From the NCBI GenBank assembly GCA_964236465.1, contig CAXSBZ010000009.1:1-64000 (forward strand): a stretch of DNA of 64,000 nucleotides, written 5' to 3'. The stretch comes from Mucilaginibacter_A sp964236465 (GTDB lineage: Bacteria; Bacteroidota; Bacteroidia; Sphingobacteriales; Sphingobacteriaceae). Made by a program: the position numbers and the translations under genes. Shown piece by piece: positions 1-8,404 of the stretch. How positions within the stretch are numbered: the stretch's first letter is position 1; every line of letters starts with the position of its first letter. The notes below the pieces were generated by a model. That model saw only the letters and a program-made list of their open reading frames with translations. It ran no database searches and was not told the DNA's origin.

Positions 1-2
1 CT

Positions 3-59
3 TATTTAAGAGCTATAAAAGAAGAATTTGGAATTGATATTTGGGCAATACTTCAATAA
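3..59 (+). CDS. C-terminal end of an unidentified protein (truncated by window edge)
   Basis: An open frame enters from the left edge and stops at TAA 57-59, giving 18 residues rich in charged and hydrophobic positions and ending IWAILQ. This short tail does not identify a family. The following 250 bp hold no gene, only one reverse copy of the 12-mer repeat at 126-137. Confidence 0.4.
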   Translation, partial: YLRAIKEEFGIDIWAILQ

Positions 60-125
60 TTTCATTTTTTATTCATTTTTTGGGTTGGAAATTTATAATT
101 GTAATACAATCCAAATTTCATATGA

Positions 126-137
126 TAAAAGAAGCAT
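126..137 (-). repeat. Single copy of the ATGCTTCTTTTA 12-mer
   Basis: TAAAAGAAGCAT reads on the + strand between the partial gene and the DAO oxidoreductase. It is preceded by GA and followed by C, the commonest flanks of this motif. No second arm is visible nearby. Confidence 0.8.
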
Positions 138-311
138 CAAAATATAAATCAAGTTTCCGGAATTTTAAACTGCTATAGTTTCATTCAAATAATCATAACC
201 CAACAACTTTTGATTGAAATAAAAGATGTTACAAGTTATTGAAAATTGGAAAAATATTTTCTCAACAAAGTATTTTAAAACTAATTGAATCTTTTTCACA
301 ATTACAGTCAG

Positions 312-1394
312 ATGATCTCTAAACATCCTCATATTATAATTGTGGGTGCCGGCATTGTAGGTGCCAGCTTGGCTTACCATTTAACACGTCAAAATGCGCG
401 TGTTACGTTGATTGACAAAGCAACCAAGCCTGCTGCTGATGCAACAGAAAAATCATTTGCCTGGATCAACTCAGGACATGATGCACCCGAAACTTATTTA
501 AACCTGCGGCAACAAGCAATTGCTGATTGGCACAGATTGGAAGCTGAATTTAAGGGCCACCTCAAAGTTGATTGGTCGGGTGCTTTAACTTGGCATGAAA
601 ATACGGTAGAGACCGAGCGCATCTGGCGTGAACTCAATAATTTTGGTAACCAAGTACGTCTTGTTGATCGGCAAGAAATACGTCTTTTAGAGCCAAACTT
701 GAAAAATGTACCCGCTCAGGCAATATTTGCTGAAAATGAAGGTGCAATTGATCCTACGCTGACTACAGAATTATTTGTTAAAGCCGCTCGCGAAGCAGGT
801 GCAGACATTCAACTGGGTAATGAGGTATTGTCTTTCATAACCAATGGCTCACGTGTTGCAGGAGTGGTTACTGCAAACGGTAATTTAACGGCTGATGTTG
901 TTGTTTTAGCATCAGGAACCAGTACGGCTGCTTTATGCAAAATGTTAGCTATTTCACTGCCAGTAAATATATCGCCAGCTATTTTAATGCACTTTCATAA
1001 TCATCAGCGGTTTGTGAACCGGATTGTTTCTAATCCATTTATGGAAATACGTGCTGCTTCAAATACGCTGATACTCGCTGCGGAAAATTATATTGATGAA
1101 TCGGTAGAAAATAATTCGCAGGCAATAGCGCAACGCACATTAGAAAAAATTAAAAAATATTGGCAGGGTGCCGAGCAAATTAAACTTGCTAGTGTCATGG
1201 TAGGAAGACGGCCAATACCTCAAGATGGTTTGCCTGTTATCGGGCGGGCAACGCACATCGATGGTCTGTATTTATCGGTCATGCACGTTGGCGTAACGCT
1301 TGCTGCTATTGTGGGCAGACTTGCTGCTGCCGAACTATTGAGTGATCAGGATGATAGTTTATTATCTTTTTACCGACTTAAAAGGTTTAAATAG
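312..1394 (+). CDS. FAD-dependent oxidoreductase, DAO/DadA family
   Basis: A 360-residue flavoprotein of the D-amino-acid oxidase superfamily, which oxidises amines or amino acids with FAD. The N-terminus has the dinucleotide-binding loop VGAGIVG (about residues 12-18), then a strand ending in LIDKA that would contact the adenosine ribose. The C-terminus carries the family's second FAD signature, RPIPQDGLPVIG, followed by a glycine/histidine-containing helix. I start at ATG 312; the frame stays open to a TTG at 285, but the ATG places the first beta strand correctly. The substrate cannot be read from sequence. It stands alone between repeats, and its terminator region holds a palindromic repeat (1437-1528). 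Confidence 0.8.
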   Translation: MISKHPHIIIVGAGIVGASLAYHLTRQNARVTLIDKATKPAADATEKSFAWINSGHDAPETYLNLRQQAIADWHRLEAEFKGHLKVDWSGALTWHENTVETERIWRELNNFGNQVRLVDRQEIRLLEPNLKNVPAQAIFAENEGAIDPTLTTELFVKAAREAGADIQLGNEVLSFITNGSRVAGVVTANGNLTADVVVLASGTSTAALCKMLAISLPVNISPAILMHFHNHQRFVNRIVSNPFMEIRAASNTLILAAENYIDESVENNSQAIAQRTLEKIKKYWQGAEQIKLASVMVGRRPIPQDGLPVIGRATHIDGLYLSVMHVGVTLAAIVGRLAAAELLSDQDDSLLSFYRLKRFK

Positions 1395-1436
1395 TTTATC
1401 GCAGCAGTTGTTTAAAATTTATTCATTTTATGCTTC

Positions 1437-1528
1437 ATGCTTCTTTTATCACCTAAAAATCATTAAAATTTTATGCTTTGATAATTGTTGTAAATACATA
1501 AACAGAATTTATTTGATAAAAGAAGCAC
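1437..1528. repeat. Palindromic repeat pair, ATGCTTCTTTTA...TAAAAGAAGCAC
   Basis: Left arm 1437-1448 followed by TCACCTAAAAAT; right arm 1517-1528 preceded by AATTTATTTGA. The unit is 92 bp and lies just after the DAO gene stop. Its tip sequences match those of other units in this window. Confidence 0.8.
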
Positions 1529-1662
1529 CCGCTTTTGAATATAAACTACAATGATTTTGGCTGACGTTTTTAATTTCTCATTTTGCCTACATAATTCCTC
1601 AATTAGATTACATCTGCTTTTTGACAGTTGCCCACTTTTGCAACAACAAAAAAAACAGAAAT

Positions 1663-2565
1663 ATGAACATCGTACTTACAGGTTCTTTAGGGAACATCGG
1701 AAAACCACTCGCGCAGGAGTTGGTGCAAAAAGGACATTCAGTTACAGTTATCAGCAGTAAAACCGAAAGAAAAAAAGACATTGAGGCATTGGGGGCCAAA
1801 GCCGCAATTGGCACCATTCAGGATGTTGATTTTCTATCCAAAACTTTTAAAAATGCGGATATCGTTTACCTGATGGAAGCGTGGGAAGGAATAGGAAACA
1901 TGTTTGATAAAGATATGGACTTTGTTGCTGCTTTTAATAAGATCGGCAACATCTATAAACAAGCTGTTGAGCAGGCCGGGGTAAAGCGCATTGTGCATTT
2001 AAGCAGCATTGGTGCCCATACAGATAAGGTAAATGGCAGCCTGCTTGTTCATTACAACGTAGAAAACATCCTGAAACAGCTGCCCGAGGATGTTTCTATA
2101 AAATTTATGCGCCCCGTTGGTTTTTATACCAATTTGTTCAGATTTATGCAAAGCATAAAAACCCAAGGCGTAATTGTACAGAGCTATGGAGGCGATCAGA
2201 AAGAACCCTGGGTTTCACCTTTGGATATTGCGGCTGCCATTGCTGAAGAAATGGAAAAGCCTTTTGAAGGCAGAACAATCCAGTATATAGCAAGCGATGA
2301 GGTTTCGCCAAATGAAGTGGCTAAAATTATAGGAGGGGCCATCGGAAAGCCGGATTTGAAATGGCTGGTAATTCCAGACGAACAACTGTTGAAAGGTATG
2401 TTGGCAACAGGAATGAACGAGTGGATTGCCAATGGCTTTGTTGAAATGCAGGCAAGCCAGGGCAATGGCGTGTTGTACGAAGACTATTATCGCAACAGGC
2501 CAACATTGGGCAAAGTGAAGTTGGCAGACTTTGCCAAAGACTTTGCACTGGTTTATAATAACTAA
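1663..2565 (+). CDS. NmrA-like NAD(P)-binding protein (atypical SDR)
   Basis: A 300-residue Rossmann-fold protein. The N-terminal loop TGSLGNIG is the NmrA/atypical-SDR variant of the TGxxGxxG nucleotide motif, followed by ISSK, which suggests NADP(H) preference. It has no canonical YxxxK in the usual place, as is normal for the NmrA group. The relatives are NAD(P)H-quinone reductases and redox-sensing regulators. I start at ATG 1663; an upstream in-frame TTG (1621) would add residues without homologous character. It sits in line with a classical SDR and an AraC regulator on the same strand, a grouping often seen for oxidoreductases controlled by the neighbouring regulator. Confidence 0.75.
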   Translation: MNIVLTGSLGNIGKPLAQELVQKGHSVTVISSKTERKKDIEALGAKAAIGTIQDVDFLSKTFKNADIVYLMEAWEGIGNMFDKDMDFVAAFNKIGNIYKQAVEQAGVKRIVHLSSIGAHTDKVNGSLLVHYNVENILKQLPEDVSIKFMRPVGFYTNLFRFMQSIKTQGVIVQSYGGDQKEPWVSPLDIAAAIAEEMEKPFEGRTIQYIASDEVSPNEVAKIIGGAIGKPDLKWLVIPDEQLLKGMLATGMNEWIANGFVEMQASQGNGVLYEDYYRNRPTLGKVKLADFAKDFALVYNN

Positions 2566-2604
2566 ATTAAGAGGCTTTTTTAAACTTCATTCAACTTATT
2601 TTCC

Positions 2605-2699
2605 ATGCTTCTTTTACCACACAAAAATATCAAGTTCGATCGCTTTTTTATATCAACATAAAAACTTAAAAACAAAATTTATAGGCATAAAAGAAGCAT
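2605..2699. repeat. Palindromic repeat pair, 95 bp
   Basis: Left tip ATGCTTCTTTTA at 2605-2616, right tip TAAAAGAAGCAT at 2688-2699, preceded by AATTTATAGGCA. The inner part of the right arm closely matches the units at 4594-4688 and 40461-40555. It fills the gap between the NmrA and SDR genes. Confidence 0.85.
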
Positions 2700-2701
2700 T
2701 A

Positions 2702-2709
2702 TAATTTTG
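2702..2709 (+). promoter_or_regulatory. Possible TAnnTTTG -7 box upstream of the SDR gene
   Basis: TAATTTTG fits the Bacteroidota -7 consensus and lies about 40 bp before the SDR start, directly abutting the right tip of the preceding palindrome. I see no convincing -33 TTTG at the right distance, so this is weak. If real, the repeat would sit at the promoter. Confidence 0.3.
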
Positions 2710-2748
2710 TCATTTATAAATCCAATCAAGTTCTAAAAATTAAATAAA

Positions 2749-3486
2749 ATGAAGACAGTATTAATTACAGGAGCCAATAAAAGTATTGGTTTTGAAACCG
2801 CCCGGCAATTGCTGCAAAAGGGATATTATGTTTACCTCGGCAGCCGTGATTTAGAAAATGGGCAGGAAGCTGTAGATAAACTTAAAGCTGAAGGCTTGGA
2901 TAATGTTGAAGCCATACAATTGGATGTAAGCGATGATGAATCGGTAAAAACTGCCCGCGCCGAAATAGGCAAAAAAACTGACATCCTCGATGTACTGATC
3001 AACAACGCCGGTATAACCGGTGGCATGCCGCAAAGCGCACTCGAGGCAACTATTGATCAATTTAAAAAAGCCTTTAATACCAATGTGTTTGGCGTAGTAA
3101 GAGTTACGCAGGCTTTTATAGATTTGCTGCGGAAGTCGGCGGAACCGCGCATTGTGAACGTTAGTTCAAGTCAGGGTTCGCTTACCTTAGCCAGCGATCC
3201 TTCCAGTAAATACTATAACCATAAAGGAGCAGTATATCAACCCACAAAATCAGCGCTTAACATGTACACCATTGTGCTGGCTTACGAACTGAGGGATACA
3301 CCAATTAAAGTAAACATGGTGGATCCCGGCTTTATTAAAACCGATTTCAACAACCATCGGGGCACGGGCACAGTGGAAGAAGCAGCCACACGGATTAGCA
3401 AATATGCTTTGATTGACAGTAACGGGCCAACAGGAAAGTTTTTTAGCGAAGAATACAATCCGGCAACTGGAGAAATCCACTGGTAA
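2749..3486 (+). CDS. Short-chain dehydrogenase/reductase, carbonyl-reductase-like
   Basis: A classical 245-residue SDR. It shows the coenzyme loop TGANKSIG (residues 7-14), the structural NNAG motif, and the catalytic Ser-Tyr-Lys set in VSSSQ and YQPTK (tyrosine and lysine four apart). An arginine after the second strand (GSRD) is typical of NADP(H) users. It would reduce a carbonyl compound in the cytoplasm; the substrate is unknown. The gene lies between two palindromic repeats and precedes an AraC regulator on the same strand, a plausible regulator-target pair. Confidence 0.85.
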   Translation: MKTVLITGANKSIGFETARQLLQKGYYVYLGSRDLENGQEAVDKLKAEGLDNVEAIQLDVSDDESVKTARAEIGKKTDILDVLINNAGITGGMPQSALEATIDQFKKAFNTNVFGVVRVTQAFIDLLRKSAEPRIVNVSSSQGSLTLASDPSSKYYNHKGAVYQPTKSALNMYTIVLAYELRDTPIKVNMVDPGFIKTDFNNHRGTGTVEEAATRISKYALIDSNGPTGKFFSEEYNPATGEIHW

Positions 3487-3506
3487 AAATTTTGAAGAAG
3501 TTTAAA

Positions 3507-3657
3507 AGCTTGTTTAAAAATTTATTCAAAATAACTGATGATGCTTCTTTTAGGCATATAAATTTGGTATTTGTATTTTACACCAATGCAAAAAGCACAG
3601 AAACACTATGTTTTTTAGGTGATAAAAGAAGCATAGAAATAAAATTTAAACAGGCTT
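3507..3657. repeat. Full-length nested palindromic repeat
   Basis: Core unit 3541-3634 (94 bp) has tips ATGCTTCTTTTA and TAAAAGAAGCAT. Outside it lies a second inverted pair, AGCTTGTTTAAAAATTTA (3507-3524) and AAAATTTAAACAGGCTT (3641-3657). The same outer arms occur around the unit at 53746-53839, so about 150 bp seems to be the complete form. Confidence 0.85.
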
Positions 3658-3674
3658 TAATTTAGATTTACAAG

Positions 3675-4613
3675 ATGAAAAAGGAAGACAATTTACCTCG
3701 AAAATTTGAATCTTTATCCAACTTTCATTGGGTGTTCGGGCTGCCAAAGCCCTTGCACCCGATGATAAGTTTTATAAATATTAAAGACATGAAAATTCTG
3801 CCAAATGAATTACCCAATTCCATTATGCTGAATTTTTATAAAATTGCGTATAAGACAAATCTCTGCGGTACAGCCAAATACGGGCAAAATTATTATGACT
3901 TTGGCGAAGGCGGCTTAGTATTTACAGCACCAAACCAGATATTTGAATCTCCTGCCGATAATGCAAATTCAGGCTATATATTGCTCATCCACCCAGATTT
4001 TTTTCTGTCTTACCCTTTAGCAAAAAAAATCAAGCAATATGGCTTCTTTTCTTATGCTGCTAATGAAGCTTTACATCTTTCAAATCATGAAAAGGAAACC
4101 ATCATGGCAATTTTTAAAATAATTGATGATGAATTAAAAAGCAGGATTGATGATTTTAGCCAGGATGTAACTATTTCGCAGATTGAGTTATTGTTGAACT
4201 ACTGCAACCGTTTTTACAAGCGTCAGTTCATCACCCGGAAAGCAGTTAATAATGATTTGTTGCAGAAGTTGGAAGAAGTTTTAGAAGATTATTTCAACAA
4301 CGAAAAATCATTGATGCAAGGTTTGCCCACAGTTCAATATCTTTCAGAACACTTAAACATATCGCCAAGTTATTTAAGTGATATGTTGCGTTCCACAACC
4401 GGGCAAAATGCACAGCAACATATACACAATCAACTTATTGAAAAAGCAAAAGAAAAATTAACAACTACCAGCTTGTCTGTAAGTCAGATTGCCTATGGAT
4501 TAGGGTTTGAACATCCGCAATCTTTTAGTAACTTATTTAAGAAAAAAACTAATTGTTCGCCTTTGGAGTTCAGGCAATCATTCAACTTTTCCTATACTTC
4601 TTTTACATCATAA
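3675..4613 (+). CDS. AraC-family transcriptional regulator
   Basis: A 312-residue regulator. The N-terminal ~190 residues form a sensing domain of the cupin-like AraC type. The C-terminal ~100 residues carry two helix-turn-helix segments: the first around YLSEHLNISPSYLSDMLR, the second ending in the AraC hallmark SQIAYGLGFEHPQSFSNLF. The likely targets are the upstream SDR and NmrA genes on the same strand. The last codons and the stop are formed by a variant 12-mer (ATACTTCTTTTA, 4594-4605): the gene ends inside the left tip of a palindromic repeat, giving the tail YTSFTS. Confidence 0.85.
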   Translation: MKKEDNLPRKFESLSNFHWVFGLPKPLHPMISFINIKDMKILPNELPNSIMLNFYKIAYKTNLCGTAKYGQNYYDFGEGGLVFTAPNQIFESPADNANSGYILLIHPDFFLSYPLAKKIKQYGFFSYAANEALHLSNHEKETIMAIFKIIDDELKSRIDDFSQDVTISQIELLLNYCNRFYKRQFITRKAVNNDLLQKLEEVLEDYFNNEKSLMQGLPTVQYLSEHLNISPSYLSDMLRSTTGQNAQQHIHNQLIEKAKEKLTTTSLSVSQIAYGLGFEHPQSFSNLFKKKTNCSPLEFRQSFNFSYTSFTS

Positions 4614-4775
4614 ATTTTGAAATGAATATCTTTTTTTGCTGTAAACATCAATTTTAAAAAATAAAATTTACAGGCCTAAAAGAAGCATTGTAAATTTTTG
4701 GGGTGAAAGTTTAACTTAGCTTTGATTGAAAAGCCGTTATTTTAAAAACAAAATTTATAGGGATAAAAGAAGCAT
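4594..4775. repeat. Palindromic repeat with duplicated right arm
   Basis: Left tip ATACTTCTTTTA at 4594-4605 lies inside the AraC gene. Right tips TAAAAGAAGCAT occur twice, at 4677-4688 and 4764-4775, 87 bp apart, each preceded by AAAATTTA and followed by TGTAAATTTT. The right half therefore appears to have been duplicated in tandem. It separates convergent araC and dnaA. Confidence 0.8.
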
Positions 4776-4805
4776 TGTAAATTTTAAGAGAACTTAAACT
4801 GAAAC

Positions 4806-6230
4806 TCAATTCATTTTTAATTTCTTCTGAATATCAGCTACGTACGTTTTAAACTTTTTGTCTGTATCAATTAGATCTTCAACCGTTTGGCAAGCATAAA
4901 TTACGGTAGAATGGTCTCTCCCGCCAAAAAACTGACCAATGGTTTTCAGTGAACTTTTGGTGTGCGCTTTGGATAGATACATCGAAATCTGTCGGGCCTG
5001 CACAATTTCGCGTTTTCGGGTTGAAGATTTTACCATCTCGACTGAAACTTCAAAGTAATCGCAAACCAATTTCTGGATAGATTCCATCGAAATTTCTTTG
5101 CTCGAATTTTTGATAAAATTTTTCAGCATCTGCCGTGCCAAAGCCAAGTCGATTTCTTTTTTGTTTAAAGTAGATTGTGCCAGCAGCGAAACCATGGCAC
5201 CTTCCAGCTCGCGCACGTTGTTATCAATATTGTGCGCCACATATTCAATCACTTCCTGCGGCAGTTCGATGCCATCCTGATAAATTTTCTTTTTTAGGAT
5301 CGCCATCCGCGTTTCCATATCCGGGATTTGCAAATCGGCAGAAAGGCCCCATTTAAAACGGGATAACAAGCGTTCTTCCAAACCGGAAAGGTCTTTCGGA
5401 GATTTATCGGAAGTTAAAATAATCTGTTTTCCGGATTGATGCAAATGGTTAAAAATATGGAAGAAAATATCCTGCGTCTTATCACGGCCGGCAAAATTGT
5501 GCACGTCATCCACAATCAGCACATCCATCGCCTGATAAAAATTTACAAAATCGTTGATGTTGTTGTTTTTTAAGGATTCTACAAATTGCGTGGTAAACTT
5601 TTCACAGGAAACGTAAAGCACTAATTTTTCCGGAAAAGATTGTTTGATCTCGTTGCCAATGGCTTGTGATAAATGCGTTTTTCCTAATCCTACGCCACCG
5701 TAAATCATCAGCGGGTTGAAAGACGTGCCGCCCGGTTTGGCAGCAACAGCATAACCGGCAGAGCGTGCCAATCGGTTGCAATCGCCTTCGATAAAAGTTT
5801 CAAAAGTATAGTTTTGATTCAGCTGCGGGTCAACCTGTAGCTTGCGCAATCCGGGAATTACAAACGGGTTTTTAATGTCTTTGTTGATTGAAATCGGTAT
5901 CGGCATAGATTGGTTTTTACCTTCGCTCCCGTTTCCGTTTGATGGCATATTTGTGGTATAAGGTTTAGCAGAGGATTGTTCCATCACGATGTTGTACTCC
6001 AATCTTCCCTCATCGCCCAACTGGTTTTTAATCGTTTTACGCAACAAACCCACGTAATGTTCTTCCAGCCACTCATAAAAAAACAAGCTTGGAACCTGAA
6101 TAGTCAGCACGCTGCCTTCTTGCCTGATGGCTTTAATAGGTTCGAACCAGGTTTTAAAACTCTGGGCCGGGATATTGTCCTTTATAATGTTAAGGCAGTT
6201 GTTCCAGATGTGCGTACCGATTTTTTCCAT
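4806..6230 (-). CDS. dnaA: Chromosomal replication initiator DnaA
   Basis: DnaA binds 9-bp boxes at the origin and, with ATP, melts the duplex. The 474-residue product has the N-terminal helicase-loader contact domain (WNNCL...FKTWFEPI), a linker rich in Asn/Ser/Pro, the AAA+ ATPase with Walker A GGVGLGKTHL near residue 180 and Walker B LIVDDVH near 240, and the C-terminal DNA-binding domain with the signature GGRDHSTVIYA. I choose ATG 6230; an in-frame TTG at 6260 is less likely. dnaN is not adjacent, as is usual in Bacteroidota. It converges with araC. Confidence 0.97.
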   Translation of the reverse strand: MEKIGTHIWNNCLNIIKDNIPAQSFKTWFEPIKAIRQEGSVLTIQVPSLFFYEWLEEHYVGLLRKTIKNQLGDEGRLEYNIVMEQSSAKPYTTNMPSNGNGSEGKNQSMPIPISINKDIKNPFVIPGLRKLQVDPQLNQNYTFETFIEGDCNRLARSAGYAVAAKPGGTSFNPLMIYGGVGLGKTHLSQAIGNEIKQSFPEKLVLYVSCEKFTTQFVESLKNNNINDFVNFYQAMDVLIVDDVHNFAGRDKTQDIFFHIFNHLHQSGKQIILTSDKSPKDLSGLEERLLSRFKWGLSADLQIPDMETRMAILKKKIYQDGIELPQEVIEYVAHNIDNNVRELEGAMVSLLAQSTLNKKEIDLALARQMLKNFIKNSSKEISMESIQKLVCDYFEVSVEMVKSSTRKREIVQARQISMYLSKAHTKSSLKTIGQFFGGRDHSTVIYACQTVEDLIDTDKKFKTYVADIQKKLKMN

Positions 6231-6260
6231 GTTGTTTTTTATCAAAAAGTGCGTTTCCAA

Positions 6261-6605
6261 ACGATCAGTAAGGTTTCTTATCCGGCCGTTTCGGAGATCG
6301 AAGATTCAAAAAAAAGATGTGGAAAAAAACTATAATTAACGATTTTTTATAAGCTGCTCAAATGCAAGCAGATAAGAAATCCACCCAGGTGTGTGCAAAA
6401 AAACTTAATAAAAACGCTTTGTTTTGCCCGGTTTTTTTATAATGAAGTTAGTTCACGCAAATTTAACATACAATTTTCTTGTTTGAATTTATGATCTGAT
6501 TTACAATGTTTTAGATGTTAAAATAAAGTTAACACCTATCATCTGTATCAAAAAATTTGAGATAATTTGTACCAATAACTGCTATTTTATAAGTAGTTAT
6601 TAACA
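6261..6605. other. AT-rich region upstream of dnaA, possible regulatory or origin sequence
   Basis: About 345 bp without a gene. It has one good near-match to a DnaA box, TGTGGAAAA (6319-6327, one mismatch from TGTGGATAA), a weaker TGTGCAAAA near 6392, and very AT-rich sequence from 6400 to 6600. This would suit dnaA autoregulation. I do not see the clustered boxes needed to call an origin. Confidence 0.3.
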
Positions 6606-6617
6606 ATGCTTCTTTTA
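6606..6617 (+). repeat. Single 12-mer copy at a gene end
   Basis: ATGCTTCTTTTA followed by CCGGGCAAAAAT, just beyond the stop codon of the minus-strand gene ending at 6629. Only one arm is present. Confidence 0.8.
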
Positions 6618-6628
6618 CCGGGCAAAAA

Positions 6629-7156
6629 TCAAAATAGCTGTTCAGCTTCCTCCCGGATCAGGGTTGCGCCTACTTCATACGGGTTGCTTTCCATGCGGCT
6701 GATTTGCTCTAAAACCAACCTGCAAAACTCCAGTCCAGATGCTTCAGGAGGCAAGGCTTTCAGGGCACTGTTCATCAAAAAAATCGTATCGTTTTTTACC
6801 CTTTTGGTAATTTCCCAGGCGGTTGTGCTTACGTACAGTTGCTGCGTGATGTTGTGCTGAAACTCGTTTCGGATTTCTGCCAGCACGAGATAATGCAGTT
6901 CTCCTGCAGCAAAATCCGGGTTATTCAATCGGAGCAAAATATTGGCCGGGTTAATCCTGTCAATCAGCAAAACCAACCGTTCATAAGCTTGCAGCCGCAG
7001 CGGCAGGGTTTCTTTGGTAAAAGTTTGTTTCAGGCCAATAAGCTGTTGTTTTTCAAATCGATCTAAGTAAGGCCGTGCAATATAAAATGCGGCCATCACT
7101 ACTAATAAACCCGAAATAGTGAGTTTGATAATGTCAAATAGATAATTGTTCAGCAT
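6629..7156 (-). CDS. Conserved membrane-anchored protein of unknown function
   Basis: 175 residues. A single N-terminal hydrophobic helix (about residues 9-27, IIKLTISGLLVVMAAFYIA) should anchor it in the inner membrane; the rest is a soluble, mainly helical domain rich in Leu, Glu and Arg. I recognise no catalytic motif. It is divergent from the Fe-S assembly gene and shares its 95 bp promoter region. Function unknown. Confidence 0.65.
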   Translation of the reverse strand: MLNNYLFDIIKLTISGLLVVMAAFYIARPYLDRFEKQQLIGLKQTFTKETLPLRLQAYERLVLLIDRINPANILLRLNNPDFAAGELHYLVLAEIRNEFQHNITQQLYVSTTAWEITKRVKNDTIFLMNSALKALPPEASGLEFCRLVLEQISRMESNPYEVGATLIREEAEQLF

Positions 7157-7220
7157 AAAAAATGTATGTTAATAATTGGTCATAAACTTTTGGTGTATAA
7201 TTAAATTGTGCAATTTCGGT

Positions 7221-7228
7221 TATATTTG
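7221..7228 (+). promoter_or_regulatory. TAnnTTTG -7 box of the Fe-S assembly gene
   Basis: TATATTTG matches the Bacteroidota housekeeping -7 consensus and lies 24 bp before the ATG at 7252. The -33 element is not clear. Confidence 0.45.
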
Positions 7229-7251
7229 TTATCAAATTAAATAACATAAAA

Positions 7252-7605
7252 ATGAGCATAGTTATTGAAACCGTTGCGGCACCAGTTTCCTTTACGCAAG
7301 GTGCTGTTGCAGAATTGAATAAGTTGATTGATCAGCAAGAAATCAGTTCGGATTTTGGTTTGCGAGTTGGCGTAGAAGGTGGCGGCTGTTCCGGGATGAA
7401 TTATATATTGGGTTTTGATCAGAAAAAAGAAGGCGACCAAGAGTTTTATATCGATGGGATCAAAACGTTTATGCACAAAGCGCACGGTTTGTACCTGGCC
7501 GGCATGCAGATTGACTTTCAGGATGGTTTAAACGCCCGTGGTTTTACTTTCAACAATCCGAATGCGGCTAGCACTTGTGGCTGCGGAACTTCGTTTTCTG
7601 TGTAA
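7252..7605 (+). CDS. A-type iron-sulfur cluster assembly/carrier protein (IscA/ErpA family)
   Basis: A 117-residue protein that carries or inserts Fe-S clusters in apo-enzymes. The three ligand cysteines are present in normal spacing: Cys46 in GGGCSGM and Cys109/Cys111 in the C-terminal STCGCG. Length and domain are complete. IscA, ErpA and SufA cannot be separated from sequence alone. It is not beside suf genes here. Its TAA stop overlaps the first base of a 12-mer repeat, and a strong hairpin terminator follows. Confidence 0.9.
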   Translation: MSIVIETVAAPVSFTQGAVAELNKLIDQQEISSDFGLRVGVEGGGCSGMNYILGFDQKKEGDQEFYIDGIKTFMHKAHGLYLAGMQIDFQDGLNARGFTFNNPNAASTCGCGTSFSV

Positions 7606-7616
7606 TGCTTCTTTTA
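7605..7616 (+). repeat. 12-mer overlapping a stop codon
   Basis: ATGCTTCTTTTA begins at the last base of the TAA stop of the A-type Fe-S gene and continues TCACATAAAAAA into the terminator hairpin. Confidence 0.8.
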
Positions 7617-7619
7617 TCA

Positions 7620-7668
7620 CATAAAAAAATGCGCTGAAACAAAATTCAGCGCATTTTTTATTTTATAA
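7620..7668. terminator. Bidirectional intrinsic terminator
   Basis: AAAAAATGCGCTGA and TCAGCGCATTTTTT form a stem of about 14 bp around a short AT loop, with T-runs on both strands. It would end both the Fe-S gene and the convergent sugar operon. Confidence 0.85.
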
Positions 7669-8403
7669 TAACAAAGCATTTTTTAGCGGATAATCAAAAA
7701 GCAGCTTTTCTAAATACGTGGTTTTAAGAGAACGCTCTAAAGCAGCAGCATGGCGCGGATGGTGCATATCGCTCGAAATAAAATCGACCAGGTTGGAATC
7801 TACCATTGCTTCGGCCATTTCTTTGGTTTTGGCACCATAATATCCGGTTAACGAAATCGTGTTCATCTGCAAATCACAACCCCAGCTTTTCATATTTTCG
7901 CAATTTTCAATCGTAAAATACGGATAGCGTTCCGGATGAGCCAAAATTGGTTTATAACCTTTATCCTTCATTTTTTGAACCAGCGGAATCAGGTTAGGAT
8001 GCGCATCAATAAACGACATTTCAAACAGCAGATAGTTATCCTTCATCGGCATCACGTTGCCTTGATCCAGCAACTTTTCAAAACCTTCATCCAGCAAATG
8101 CTCTGCGGCAGCTTCTATTTCAATATCCAGCTGCTGTTTTTGCAGTTCATTTTTCAGTATTTCAAGTGCGTTGCCAATGGTTTCTGGTGTGTTGCGGTAA
8201 TAATCAACCATGATATGCGGCGTAGCAATGATTTTTTTGATACCCAAATTCATCAATGCCTGAACCAATACAATTGATTCGTCCACGTTTTGCGCGCCAT
8301 CATCAATTCCCGGTAATACATGCGAATGCATATCTACACCCAATGTACTTAAATCAAATCGTCGTACATGCTCAACCTTTTTTTTACCGAAAAACCCAAA
8401 CAT
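7663..8403 (-). CDS. CpsB/YwqE-type PHP-domain tyrosine phosphatase
   Basis: A 246-residue PHP-fold metallo-phosphatase that removes phosphate from the tyrosine kinase controlling capsule or exopolysaccharide export. Metal ligands are visible in DMHSH (His26, His28) near the N-terminus, in the ATPH segment, in LAHPERY in the second half and in SDMHHPRH near the C-terminus. It is the last gene of the sugar-nucleotide operon, one base after rmlB, which supports a polysaccharide role. The kinase partner is not in the window. Confidence 0.85.
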   Translation of the reverse strand: MFGFFGKKKVEHVRRFDLSTLGVDMHSHVLPGIDDGAQNVDESIVLVQALMNLGIKKIIATPHIMVDYYRNTPETIGNALEILKNELQKQQLDIEIEAAAEHLLDEGFEKLLDQGNVMPMKDNYLLFEMSFIDAHPNLIPLVQKMKDKGYKPILAHPERYPYFTIENCENMKSWGCDLQMNTISLTGYYGAKTKEMAEAMVDSNLVDFISSDMHHPRHAAALERSLKTTYLEKLLFDYPLKNALLL

Positions 8404-8404
8404 G

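Noticed and set aside
1342..1760. Short frames between the DAO and NmrA genes
   Set aside because: They cross the palindromic repeat or the next gene's start and have no domain.
6261..6605. oriC call next to dnaA
   Set aside because: Only one good DnaA-box-like site is seen. GC-skew over the whole chromosome would decide.
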